Origin: Actinomycetota bacterium
GTDB lineage: Bacteria > Actinomycetota > Actinomycetes > Streptosporangiales > Streptosporangiaceae
Direction: 5' to 3'
Assembly (NCBI GenBank): GCA_003168215.1
Contig: PMSW01000160.1
Location: 1-37,307, forward strand
Length of the DNA stretch: 37,307 nucleotides
This document shows, in pieces, positions 1 through 7,446 of this stretch (within the stretch, counting starts at the first letter, position 1; every line of letters starts with the position of its first letter). The notes under the pieces were generated by a model that was given only the letters and a program-made list of their open reading frames with translations, was not told the DNA's origin and made no database searches. The position numbers and the translations under genes are program-made.

Positions 1-50
1 TCACCCATCACCCATCACCCATGACCGCATCACCCGTCACCGCATCATCC
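1..50. repeat. Short tandem repeat at window edge
   Basis: Three perfect copies of the 7-mer TCACCCA open the window, followed by degenerate copies (TGACCGCA, TCACCCG, TCACCGCA). It lies upstream of the LuxR-family gene and I see no convincing reading frame in it. It could be the tail of a feature outside the window. Confidence 0.6.
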
Positions 51-110
51 GTAACAGCAAGGCCTGCCCATCGGCCTCGCGACCAGTGGTGACGGAGCTA
101 CTCTCGGCCC

Positions 111-2957
111 ATGACCGCTTCGTCCGACGCCGCCGCGGACCCGCCGTTCGTCGGTCGCGAACGCGAGCTGGCAGTACTGGAGCGATGCGCGGCCGAGGCC
201 AGGCACGGCGAGCCGCGCGTGGTCGTGATCGAAGGATGTGCAGGCGCAGGGAAATCCGCGCTGCTGGCCAGGTTCCTCCACCAGCTACCGGGCGCACACG
301 TGGTCCGCGCGAGCGGGGCAGAAGCTGAGATGTCGCTGCCCTACGGCCTGATCGGTCAGCTGGCCGCGAACGCTGGCCTGGCCTCTCATGACCCGCCGCT
401 GGTAACGGCCGACCCGCTGGTTGTTGGGGCTGATCTTGCCTTGTTCCTCGGGCAGGCCCACCCGACCGGAAAGCTCATGGTGCTGGTGGTAGACGACCTG
501 CACTGGGCGGATCTGGCGTCGGCTGCCGCGCTGCTGTTCGTGTTGCGCAGGATGCATGGTGACGCCTTCCTCGGGGTGCTCTCCGCGAGGCCAGCCGAGC
601 TCGGCCTGCTGGGCGACGGCTGGGGCCGCTTCGCAAGCGGAGATCACCGGGCCACCAGCTTGCGCGTCGGCGCCCTCACCATTCAGGAGGTACGGTCGCT
701 GGCAAGGGCCATCGGGGCGGGCGACCTGTCGCATCGCGCTGCTTCCCGTCTCGTAGATCACACCGGAGGCAACCCCGGCTACTGCCGGGCCGTGCTCGAG
801 GAGAGTGACCCTGAGACCTGGGATGGCCCCGGAGACGCGCTTCCGGTTCCGCGTCAGCTTGCCGGGCCAGTCATCGCCCGCCTTAGCACGCTCACGCCGG
901 AGGCAAGGATGCTGGCCGATGCGGCAGCGATCCTCGGCCGATCATGCGGCCTGACCATGGCGGCCGCGCTGGCATGCCTGCCTGATCCAGTGCCCGCGCT
1001 AGGTGAGCTGATCGCGGTTGGCCTGGCTACGGAGCAGGCCCCCGGAGCAGGCAGCCGGATCTTGTTCCCCGACCCGCTGACGCACCATGTGATCCACGAC
1101 GAGATCGGGCCTGTCCGGCGCCGTCTGCTGCATCAGCAAGCGGCAGTCCTGGCCGGGGCCGATGACGCGCTTGGACACCGGGTCGCTGCCGCGGCTGGCT
1201 GCGGCGCGGCACTCGCCGCGGATCTGGCTGCGGATCTCGAAAAGGCTGCGCGCGCCGCTGAAGCCGATGTTGCCCGGCGGGACCGGATGGCGCAGGCAGC
1301 GACATGGCTGACGCAGGCTTCGGCGCTGAGCCCGGGGCCCGCCGACGCCGGCCGCCTGATTCTCGACGCGGTCGAGATGCTGCTTCGCTGCGGTGACATA
1401 GCCGAGGCCGAGGCACTGGCTCCGCGCGCCGCCGACGCTGGCCACGGGCCCCGGCGGAGCGCGGTACTCGGCCATCTCGATCTGCTGGCAGACCGGCCTG
1501 CCAGCGCGGAATCCCTGCTGAGTGATGCCTGGCAGGCCCATGACCCGGCGCTCGAACCGCTGACCGGCGCGCAGGCTGCCACCGGACTGCTGTCCTGCTG
1601 CCTGATCTCGGGACGGCTCCGCGAAGCAGTGACCTGGGGCGAGCGCGCCGTCGCCGCGGCTGGCGCCGACTACGTGCGCAGACAGCACGCGCTCTGCGCC
1701 CTCGCCATGGCGCTCGCGCACAGTCAGCGTGGTGCTGAAGCTCTTGCCAGGCTCGATTCCATGCCGGCCTGCGCGGGCGAGGTGCCGCTCAGCCAGACCG
1801 ATGCCCTGGTAGCCCGCGGCATGGTGCGGGTCATCATGGAAGATCTTGAGGCGGCAGTGACCGACCTGGCTGCCGTCGCCGGAAGAATCCGTTCCGGTGC
1901 ACCTGTCCGGCAGGCAGGCCTGTGCCTGGGATATCTGGCAGAAGCGGAGCACCGCCTCGGGTCCTGGGACGACGCGGCGCTGCACGCCGAACGGGCCGTC
2001 AGTCTCGCTCATGAGACCGGGCGGGTCTCGGACTTCAGCTTCGTGCACAGCTTCGCGGCGCTCGTGCCGGCCGGCCGGGGTGACTGGGCCGCTGCCGCCG
2101 CACACGTCAACGCCGCGGGTGCTGCCGCCCGCACGGCCGGTGCTGGGCTGGGCATCACCGCGTGGGCAGCGGCCCGGGCTGTCCTTGCTTCCGCGCGGGG
2201 CGAGGATGAGGAGGTGCTCAGGGCCGCCGACGCGGTGCGCCAGACCGGACGCGCCCGCGCGTTCGGCAACCTGGGCATGTACGGCTGGCGGTCGCTTGAG
2301 GTCGATGCGCTCATCTCTCTCGGGCATCGCGAGGAGGCCGGGAAGGCCCTTGCGGAGATCGATGCCTCCCTGTCCGCGTCAGGCCCGGCATCCACCCGGA
2401 TTGCCGCGGCGCGGCTACGCGGCGCGCTGACAGGAGCCTGCGGCGATGCCGCCAGGTCTGCGCAGGCCTTCGAGAGCGCATGGGACCTCGCGCGCGGCGT
2501 TGACCTGCCATTCCAGCTTGCCCAGCTTGAACTGGATGATGGCAGGCGGCTCCGCCGGTCGGCGCGGCGACCGGAGGCGATCGCCCGCCTCCGCGCTGCC
2601 CGCGGCCGGCTGGTCCGGCTGGGCGCCCGTCCCTACGTGGCGGCATGTGATCAGGAGCTTGCCGCGTGCGGTGTTCAGCTCGGGCAAGAAGGCAGCCCGG
2701 GCACGCTCGGGCTGAGCGCTACCGAACTTGCCGTCGCCAGGCTGGTCGCGGCGGGCCGATCCAACCGTGAGGCAGCGGCCGAGCTGTACGTCAGCGTCAA
2801 GGGGATCGAGTTCCACCTGAGCAATATCTTTGCCAAGCTCGGGATCAGTTCCCGGCGGGCGCTGGCCGATCACCTCGGCAACGAGGCCGGGGAGGGGACA
2901 CCAGCAGGCAGTACCTCACGTTTAAGAACAACGCCAGTCTCAGGACGACAGAACTAG
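111..2957 (+). CDS. LAL-type LuxR family transcriptional regulator with AAA/STAND ATPase domain
   Basis: A 948-residue regulator of the LAL (large ATP-binding LuxR) type. The N-terminal ATPase begins with FVGRERELAVL; Walker A is GCAGAGKS (residues 42-49) and Walker B lies in VVDDLHWAD near residue 130. A long helical, TPR-like middle region follows. The C-terminal roughly 60 residues are a LuxR/GerE HTH, with SATELAVARLVAAGRSN and a recognition helix near VKGIEFHLSNIFAKLGIS. In this family ATP binding and an inducer control DNA binding, often of pathway or sugar-use genes. The ATG at 111 gives the normal family N-terminus; a possible -10 (TACTCT, 99-104) ends 6 bases upstream, so the message may be leaderless. 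No target gene can be named from context. Size and domain order are normal for the family. Confidence 0.93.
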   Translation: MTASSDAAADPPFVGRERELAVLERCAAEARHGEPRVVVIEGCAGAGKSALLARFLHQLPGAHVVRASGAEAEMSLPYGLIGQLAANAGLASHDPPLVTADPLVVGADLALFLGQAHPTGKLMVLVVDDLHWADLASAAALLFVLRRMHGDAFLGVLSARPAELGLLGDGWGRFASGDHRATSLRVGALTIQEVRSLARAIGAGDLSHRAASRLVDHTGGNPGYCRAVLEESDPETWDGPGDALPVPRQLAGPVIARLSTLTPEARMLADAAAILGRSCGLTMAAALACLPDPVPALGELIAVGLATEQAPGAGSRILFPDPLTHHVIHDEIGPVRRRLLHQQAAVLAGADDALGHRVAAAAGCGAALAADLAADLEKAARAAEADVARRDRMAQAATWLTQASALSPGPADAGRLILDAVEMLLRCGDIAEAEALAPRAADAGHGPRRSAVLGHLDLLADRPASAESLLSDAWQAHDPALEPLTGAQAATGLLSCCLISGRLREAVTWGERAVAAAGADYVRRQHALCALAMALAHSQRGAEALARLDSMPACAGEVPLSQTDALVARGMVRVIMEDLEAAVTDLAAVAGRIRSGAPVRQAGLCLGYLAEAEHRLGSWDDAALHAERAVSLAHETGRVSDFSFVHSFAALVPAGRGDWAAAAAHVNAAGAAARTAGAGLGITAWAAARAVLASARGEDEEVLRAADAVRQTGRARAFGNLGMYGWRSLEVDALISLGHREEAGKALAEIDASLSASGPASTRIAAARLRGALTGACGDAARSAQAFESAWDLARGVDLPFQLAQLELDDGRRLRRSARRPEAIARLRAARGRLVRLGARPYVAACDQELAACGVQLGQEGSPGTLGLSATELAVARLVAAGRSNREAAAELYVSVKGIEFHLSNIFAKLGISSRRALADHLGNEAGEGTPAGSTSRLRTTPVSGRQN

Positions 2958-3151
2958 GGTCAAGACTGGGGCCGAAGCTAGGGGCCGTCCTGTCGAAAGT
3001 TCTGCGGCGACCAGCGAAGATTGCCGCGGCGCTGTTTTCTGCTGCGGCGCCTGCCATGCGCTCGCCTGCTCGCTGCGGGGTGGCGACAAGCAGCAAGGGC
3101 CGGCGGGACGGCACGGAGGACAGCTCCGGCCAATTCGAGAGGCGGATAAAT

Positions 3152-3718
3152 ATGACTTGCTCGCAGTGCGGCAGCGACGTTGTCGCAGGGTCGGCGGTGT
3201 GCCCCAATTGTGGAGCACAGCAGCCCGGCTTCGGAACCCAGGGAGCCCAGGCTCCACCGCCACCCGCAGCACCGACCCGGCCCCCGGCTCCTCAGTTCAA
3301 CTTCGACGCCAAGCGGTGGACGCGAAATGACCAGATTGTCGGCGGGGCCACCCTGGTGCTGCTGATCTCGCTGTTCCTGCCGTGGTTCAGTGCGGGCGAT
3401 CAGTTCATCAGCGTCTCGGTGAACGGGCTCTACCACGGCTGGGAGTACATCACCCTCATCATCGCGCTGGCGATACTCGTTTACCTCATACTCTGCGCGG
3501 GGTTCCACGAGCTTCCGTTCAAGAGCCCGTTCAGTCATGATCAGCTACTGCTCGGGGGCACGGGAATTAACTTCGTGCTTGTCCTCCTCGGTTTCCTGAT
3601 CAGGCCCGGCAGCGGCGTTGGCTGGAGCTTCGGGGCATTCATCGGGCTCATCGCGGCTGTAGTCGCTGTCCTCCCGCTCGGGCTGCCCTTCGTGCGTGCC
3701 CGTACCGGCCGCAGTTAG
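3152..3718 (+). CDS. Zinc-ribbon membrane protein, function unknown
   Basis: A 188-residue protein with an N-terminal zinc ribbon: Cys3 and Cys6, then Cys17 and Cys20, in two CxxC knuckles. A Pro/Ala-rich linker follows, then four predicted transmembrane helices (around LVLLISLFLPWF, ITLIIALAILVYLILC, INFVLVLLGFLI and FIGLIAAVVAVLPLGLPF). The frame is open upstream to 3056, but the ATG at 3152 is preferred: it follows a GAGAGG-type ribosome site and places the first Cys pair at the N-terminus, as is usual for zinc-ribbon membrane proteins. It stands alone, 194 bases after the LuxR gene. No enzymatic motif is visible. The ribbon probably binds zinc and mediates protein contact at the membrane; the rest is unknown. 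Confidence 0.82.
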   Translation: MTCSQCGSDVVAGSAVCPNCGAQQPGFGTQGAQAPPPPAAPTRPPAPQFNFDAKRWTRNDQIVGGATLVLLISLFLPWFSAGDQFISVSVNGLYHGWEYITLIIALAILVYLILCAGFHELPFKSPFSHDQLLLGGTGINFVLVLLGFLIRPGSGVGWSFGAFIGLIAAVVAVLPLGLPFVRARTGRS

Positions 3719-3783
3719 CCCGGGTTCACCACCGCATGCTCGCCGGGATCTGCGGCGGGCCGGCGTCGTGGTAGGCAGGGTGC

Positions 3784-4008
3784 ATGGCGGACGACAACGG
3801 ACCGGCGGACGGCACCGCGCTCGCTAGTCCTGTGTGGGATGCCCGGCAGCCGGCCGAGATCGCGCGACGGCTGGCAGCCGTGCGGGCGCACTGGTATGAG
3901 ACTGACTTCGAGGCCATGCTGCCGTTCCTGCAGCTGGCCGCAGTCGGCTGGCTGCGCGAGGCGCTGGCGCGCGTTGATCCTGGCCACGCATGGCTCGGTG
4001 CGCTGTGA
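3784..4008 (+). CDS. Small hypothetical protein coupled to arfB
   Basis: A 74-residue, mostly helical and acidic protein that I do not recognise. Its TGA stop overlaps the GTG start of the next gene (GTGA, 4005-4008), the arrangement expected for translational coupling. This is the main reason for accepting it as a real gene. It has several Trp residues and no Cys, signal peptide or membrane segment. Co-translation with ArfB suggests, but does not show, a role linked to ribosome rescue or simply shared expression. Confidence 0.6.
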   Translation: MADDNGPADGTALASPVWDARQPAEIARRLAAVRAHWYETDFEAMLPFLQLAAVGWLREALARVDPGHAWLGAL

Positions 4009-4436
4009 CCGGCGACCTGTTCCCGGTCGTCGTCCGCGGCGTGGTGATACCGCCCGACGAGATCTCCTGGCGGTTCTCCCGCTCCCCAGGCCCGGGCGGC
4101 CAGTCGGTGAACACGACCGAGAGCCGGGTGGAACTCTCCTATGACCTGGCCGCCTCGGATGCGCTCTTCCCTGCGCTCAAGGAGCGTGCGCTGCGAGCGC
4201 TTGCGGGCAGGCTGGCAAACGGCGTGGTGACGGTGACCGCCTCCGAGCACCGCTCGCAGCTCCGCAACCGGCAGGCGGCGGCGCACCGGATGTCGGCGCT
4301 GCTGGCCGATGCGACGGCTCCGCCGCCGCGGCCCCGTCGCCCCACCAGGCCTAGCCGCGCGGCACGAGAACGGCGGCTCGCGGACAAGCAGCATCGCGCC
4401 CAGATCAAGCGGATGCGCCGGGCCAGCGAGGACTAA
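4005..4436 (+). CDS. arfB: Ribosome-rescue peptidyl-tRNA hydrolase ArfB (YaeJ/ICT1 type)
   Basis: A 143-residue member of the class I release-factor-like ArfB family, which hydrolyses peptidyl-tRNA on ribosomes stalled at the end of truncated mRNA. The catalytic GGQ is at residues 31-33 in the context SRSPGPGGQSVN, followed by the usual TTESRVELSYD. The C-terminal tail is strongly basic (RPRRPTRPSRAARERR, then QIKRMRR), which in the family inserts into the empty mRNA channel. An ATG five codons upstream (3990) is possible, but the GTG at 4005 overlaps the stop of the preceding small gene by four bases and gives the standard N-terminus. Length is normal. The gene converges tightly (9 bases) on the DUF1697 gene. 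Confidence 0.93.
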   Translation: MTGDLFPVVVRGVVIPPDEISWRFSRSPGPGGQSVNTTESRVELSYDLAASDALFPALKERALRALAGRLANGVVTVTASEHRSQLRNRQAAAHRMSALLADATAPPPRPRRPTRPSRAARERRLADKQHRAQIKRMRRASED

Positions 4437-4445
4437 CGAGCCAGT

Positions 4446-4982
4446 TCATGCACCAGTCAGCGTCACCAGCTTGGTGACGGTGTTCCAGTTGCGCGACGTT
4501 GCTGTGACCCCGAGCCGCTTCTCCAGGAAGTTATTGGTGAGCTTGGTATCGGCGGCTCCTGCCGGGCACCACAGGAACGCCTCCGACCCGCTGACCCAGA
4601 TCCGGTCAGGGTCGAAGGACGCGGACTCCAGCGCTCCGGCCGCCCCCGGATCCGGAGCAGCAGACAGGAAGGCAACGAAGAACCGGGACGGGTTCTCCGG
4701 GCCATCCGGCAGCGGGCTGCGCTTGATCACGTCGGCGAGTTCGCTGCTTGTCCTGACGACGACCTTGACGTCCATCGCGAATTCGCTGGTGACGCGGTCG
4801 GCGATGGCGCGCGCCATCGGCTGTGTCGGTTGCTCAGGGCTGCTGAAGACGGCATTTCCGCTCTGCAGGACAGTGGCCACGTCCGCGTAGCCGAGACCCT
4901 GCAGCAGCTCGCGCAGCGCGGCCATCGGCACCTTCTTGTTGCCGCCGACGTTGATTCCCCTGAGCAGTGCCGCGTACCGCAT
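4446..4982 (-). CDS. DUF1697 family protein
   Basis: A 178-residue protein with the DUF1697 signature at its N-terminus: MRYAALLRGINVGGNKKVPM, then ELLQGLGYADVATVLQSGNAVF. The C-terminal part has the usual NFLEKRLGVTATSRNWNTV region. The family is cytoplasmic and common in actinobacteria; its biochemical role is unknown. Length matches the family. It ends 9 bases from arfB on the opposite strand. A perfect 8-base hairpin (arms 4461-4468 and 4472-4479) lies just inside its 3' end and could help end transcription. It is divergent from the downstream DNA glycosylase gene across a 241-base gap. Confidence 0.9.
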   Translation of the reverse strand: MRYAALLRGINVGGNKKVPMAALRELLQGLGYADVATVLQSGNAVFSSPEQPTQPMARAIADRVTSEFAMDVKVVVRTSSELADVIKRSPLPDGPENPSRFFVAFLSAAPDPGAAGALESASFDPDRIWVSGSEAFLWCPAGAADTKLTNNFLEKRLGVTATSRNWNTVTKLVTLTGA

Positions 4983-5086
4983 CGTGGATGTGCCGCCTTT
5001 CCTGCCACGGACCAGCTACTACGCAACGCTCTCATGGCCACGCCCGATCGCGGCGCCTGGCGGCTCCCGTGCTGTGGCGGCTCGCG

Positions 5087-5117
5087 GCTGCTGCCGGGCA
5101 GTAATGTCGGCAGCAGC
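5087..5117. promoter_or_regulatory. Inverted repeat upstream of DNA glycosylase gene
   Basis: Perfect 9-base arms GCTGCTGCC (5087-5095) and GGCAGCAGC (5109-5117) flank a 13-base spacer in the divergent gap between the DUF1697 and glycosylase genes. An AT-rich TATATC sits immediately to the right. It could be an operator or a transcript hairpin; no regulator can be assigned. Confidence 0.35.
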
Positions 5118-5223
5118 TGTTATATCTAAAGCATGACTTCGAGCAGCTGGCTCTCCCAGCACCCCGGCGCAGGCCGGCTGGCCTGATGGGGACATCCTGG
5201 AGCAGGACGAGCCGTCAGCGGGC

Positions 5224-6150
5224 ATGCGTCTCTCCGTAAGCGGCCCGTTCTCGCTGGCCGCGGCGGCGGCCTTCGGATTCGGCCCGCACACCGGCCGGCC
5301 CCGCCCCGACGGGCGGCTGATGCGGCTCGCCTTCGTCACCGACGACATGGAGCACCAGGCGGGGATGGTCGTCAGGCAAGAGGATGACGGCAGTCTGCTC
5401 GCCGAGATCAGCGGTGACTCCAATGAAGATCTAGCGGCGAACCAGCTGCGGCGCATCCTCTGCGTTGACCGGCCCGTTGACGGCTGGCTCGAGGCCGGCC
5501 GCAGGGACCCGGTACTCGGAGCCCTGCAGGCTCGCCATCCCGGGTTGCGCCCGGTGCTTTTCCACTCCCCGTACGAGGCGGCGGCCTGGGGGATCATCGC
5601 GCAGCGGCGGCACCGCGTGCAGGCGGCAGCGCTCCGGCGCAGGCTGTCGGCGGCACATGGACGGCCATTCGAGCTGGCCGGCCAGACCGAGTACGCGTTC
5701 CCGCTGCCGGAACGGCTGCGGCTGCTGGAGAGCTTCCCCGGCATGGAGCCGGCCCGTGTCGCCCGGCTGCGGGACGTCGCCTCGCGAGCACTCGGTTCCC
5801 AGCTCGATCCCATGCGCCTCACGGCGCTGGGCGCCGACGGGGCGCTTGCCGATTTGCAGACCATTCCTGGGATCGGCCCTGTCTATGCGGGCCTGATATT
5901 CCTTCGCTCCACCGGCGTCACCGACGCGCTGACACTCGGCGAGCCGCGGCTGCCGTCCTACCTGCGCCACTACTACTCGCTGCCGGAGATTCCCGATGAC
6001 GAGGCGGTCCGCCGGATCGCCGAGCCGTGGCGGCCGTTCCGCACCTGGGCCGGCGTGCTGATCCGGGTGGCGGGTGACGCGGATGAGCTGCCCTGGGAGC
6101 CAGGCCCGCGAGAAGGCGCGCGGCGCCCCAGGCGTGCGGCCCCGCGGTAG
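5224..6150 (+). CDS. DNA-3-methyladenine glycosylase-like HhH-GPD protein
   Basis: A 308-residue protein of the HhH-GPD superfamily, closest in layout to AlkA-type 3-methyladenine glycosylases, which excise alkylated bases. It has the AlkA-like N-terminus (VSGPFSLAAAAAFGFGP), the helical core (SPYEAAAWGIIAQRRH) and the DNA-binding helix-hairpin-helix IPGIGPVYAGLIFLRSTG (residues 214-231). Counting from the hairpin, the residue matching the catalytic Asp of AlkA (Asp238) falls on Glu240 in TLGEPRL, so activity may be altered. The reading frame stays open upstream to 5137 but shows no ATG or GTG before 5224, and the domain begins right at 5224. A bidirectional terminator overlaps the stop codon. 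It could be an active glycosylase using Glu or a structural DNA-binding relative. Confidence 0.82.
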   Translation: MRLSVSGPFSLAAAAAFGFGPHTGRPRPDGRLMRLAFVTDDMEHQAGMVVRQEDDGSLLAEISGDSNEDLAANQLRRILCVDRPVDGWLEAGRRDPVLGALQARHPGLRPVLFHSPYEAAAWGIIAQRRHRVQAAALRRRLSAAHGRPFELAGQTEYAFPLPERLRLLESFPGMEPARVARLRDVASRALGSQLDPMRLTALGADGALADLQTIPGIGPVYAGLIFLRSTGVTDALTLGEPRLPSYLRHYYSLPEIPDDEAVRRIAEPWRPFRTWAGVLIRVAGDADELPWEPGPREGARRPRRAAPR

Positions 6151-6164
6151 CGCCGGCCGCACGC
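6132..6164. terminator. Bidirectional terminator between convergent genes
   Basis: Perfect 10-base arms GCGTGCGGCC (6132-6141) and GGCCGCACGC (6155-6164) with a 13-base loop span the stop of the glycosylase gene and face the end of the APH-like gene at 6200. There is no T-run, as is common in high-GC actinobacteria. Confidence 0.6.
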
Positions 6165-6199
6165 ACGCTCAGATGCGCGTCGCAGGCCGGAACGCCGGA

Positions 6200-7279
6200 T
6201 CAGGCCCGTTCTGCCAGGGCTGCCGTCAGCCGGGCGTTGTCGGCGAGTTCCTGCCAGCGGCCGGTGAAGGCGTTGTACGCCTGGGCGTCCAGGCCAATGT
6301 GGATCTGGTAGCAGCGCAGCCGTCTGGCGGCGTCAGCGGGCCACTCGCCGCTCGCCTCCAGATCGTCCGCGATGATCGCCCGGACGTCGATGTCACGCCA
6401 CGCCGGGAACCATGGCCACCAGTACAGCAGCCAGGCCAGGTCGTACAGGCCGTCGCCGTACATCGAGTTGCCCCAGTCCAGCACGGCAGTGATGAGGGGT
6501 CCCTGCACGAGCACGTTGCGGTAGAGCAGGTCACCGTGGATGAGCTGACGGGGCTGCGGGCCTCGCGGGGCGAGTTCCCCGAGCGCTTCGGCGGCGGCGT
6601 CAAACGGGCCGGCGCCGGTCGGCGAGCTGGCAAGAGCGTGCCGCCAGCCGTGCGTCCGGCCGCCGGGCCGGTCGTTGACGACGTCCAGCAGCGCATCGCG
6701 CCAGCTGTGGTGCACAGCGGTGCCGTCCGGGCGCCACGGACCGTAGCCCGCCAGCCGGTGGCCGCCCGGACCGTCCGGACCGGAGCCGTCCCGGGCAGGG
6801 CCGTCCCGGGCAGGGCCGTCCGGACCAGAGCCGTCCGGACCAGGGCCGTCTGGAATAGGGCCGTCCGGGATAGGGCCGTCCGGGGCAGGGCTGTCCGGCC
6901 TGGCGATTTCGATGCTGCGGGCGGCATGCAGCGCCGTCAGCAAACCCGGCAGGACCAGGCGCATCCCCGTTTCATCGAGTTCGTCGAGGAAATCACCGTG
7001 CACTCGCTGCTGGACTGCGAAGAATCCCCCGAGTGCCGGGCCGCTGTCGTGCACCGCGGGAATCGGCAGCGATCCGGAGCTGTGCCGGGCCATCCGCACG
7101 TCCTTGGCGATGTCATCGGCGTACGCGCCAAACTTCACGGCCATATCCCGGCCGTCGAGGGCAACGGCATAGACCCGCGACCACTCGCCTGCGCCGAGCG
7201 GCGTCACGGCGCCAGCCCGGTCGCCGTACCTGTCCCGCAGGAACCGCTCGGCGTCGGCCTGCGACGGCATCAACGGCAC
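6200..7279 (-). CDS. Aminoglycoside phosphotransferase-fold kinase with pentapeptide repeat insert
   Basis: A 359-residue APH/choline-kinase-fold phosphotransferase. The N-lobe has LGAGEWSRVYAV and the Lys of MAVKFG. The catalytic loop is HGDLLYRN (His248, Asp250, Asn255) and the metal site is in VLDWGNS (Asp268). The family phosphorylates small hydroxylated substrates such as aminoglycosides; overall it resembles hygromycin-B kinase-like proteins, but the substrate cannot be read from sequence. Residues about 128-172 are a low-complexity PDGPx pentapeptide array inserted between the lobes (6764-6898). The start may be GTG at 7279 or ATG at 7270; neither has a strong ribosome site. It is divergent from the GH9 gene, with imperfect 34-base direct repeats between them. 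Confidence 0.87.
   Translation of the reverse strand: MPLMPSQADAERFLRDRYGDRAGAVTPLGAGEWSRVYAVALDGRDMAVKFGAYADDIAKDVRMARHSSGSLPIPAVHDSGPALGGFFAVQQRVHGDFLDELDETGMRLVLPGLLTALHAARSIEIARPDSPAPDGPIPDGPIPDGPGPDGSGPDGPARDGPARDGSGPDGPGGHRLAGYGPWRPDGTAVHHSWRDALLDVVNDRPGGRTHGWRHALASSPTGAGPFDAAAEALGELAPRGPQPRQLIHGDLLYRNVLVQGPLITAVLDWGNSMYGDGLYDLAWLLYWWPWFPAWRDIDVRAIIADDLEASGEWPADAARRLRCYQIHIGLDAQAYNAFTGRWQELADNARLTAALAERA
6764..6898. repeat. In-frame 15-base minisatellite in the kinase gene
   Basis: About nine copies of a 15-base unit encode a PDGPx pentapeptide (variants PDGPI, PDGPG, PDGSG, ARDGP) in the kinase read on the minus strand. The period is a multiple of three, so copy-number change keeps the frame. 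Confidence 0.85.
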
Positions 7280-7281
7280 GG

Positions 7282-7379
7282 GGCAAGCCTAGATGCGATG
7301 CCAGGCAGCCCCGCGTCGCGGGCGGGATGACTGCAGGAAGGCGGCGGCAAGCCTTGATGCCATGCCTGGCAGCCCGGCG
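7282..7379. repeat. Imperfect 34-base direct repeat in divergent promoter region
   Basis: Two copies, about 7282-7315 and 7346-7379, share a GGCAAGCCT start followed by GATGC.ATGCC.GGCAGCC with few mismatches. Each contains a small palindrome around TGCC-N-GGCA. Their place between the divergent kinase and GH9 genes suits paired binding sites for a regulator. Confidence 0.55.
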
Positions 7380-7446
7380 CTGCCCTGTCCGCCAGAGGCA
7401 GGCCGGCTGTCCGTTGTGGCCCGCGATCGCCCTGAACTAGCCTTTC

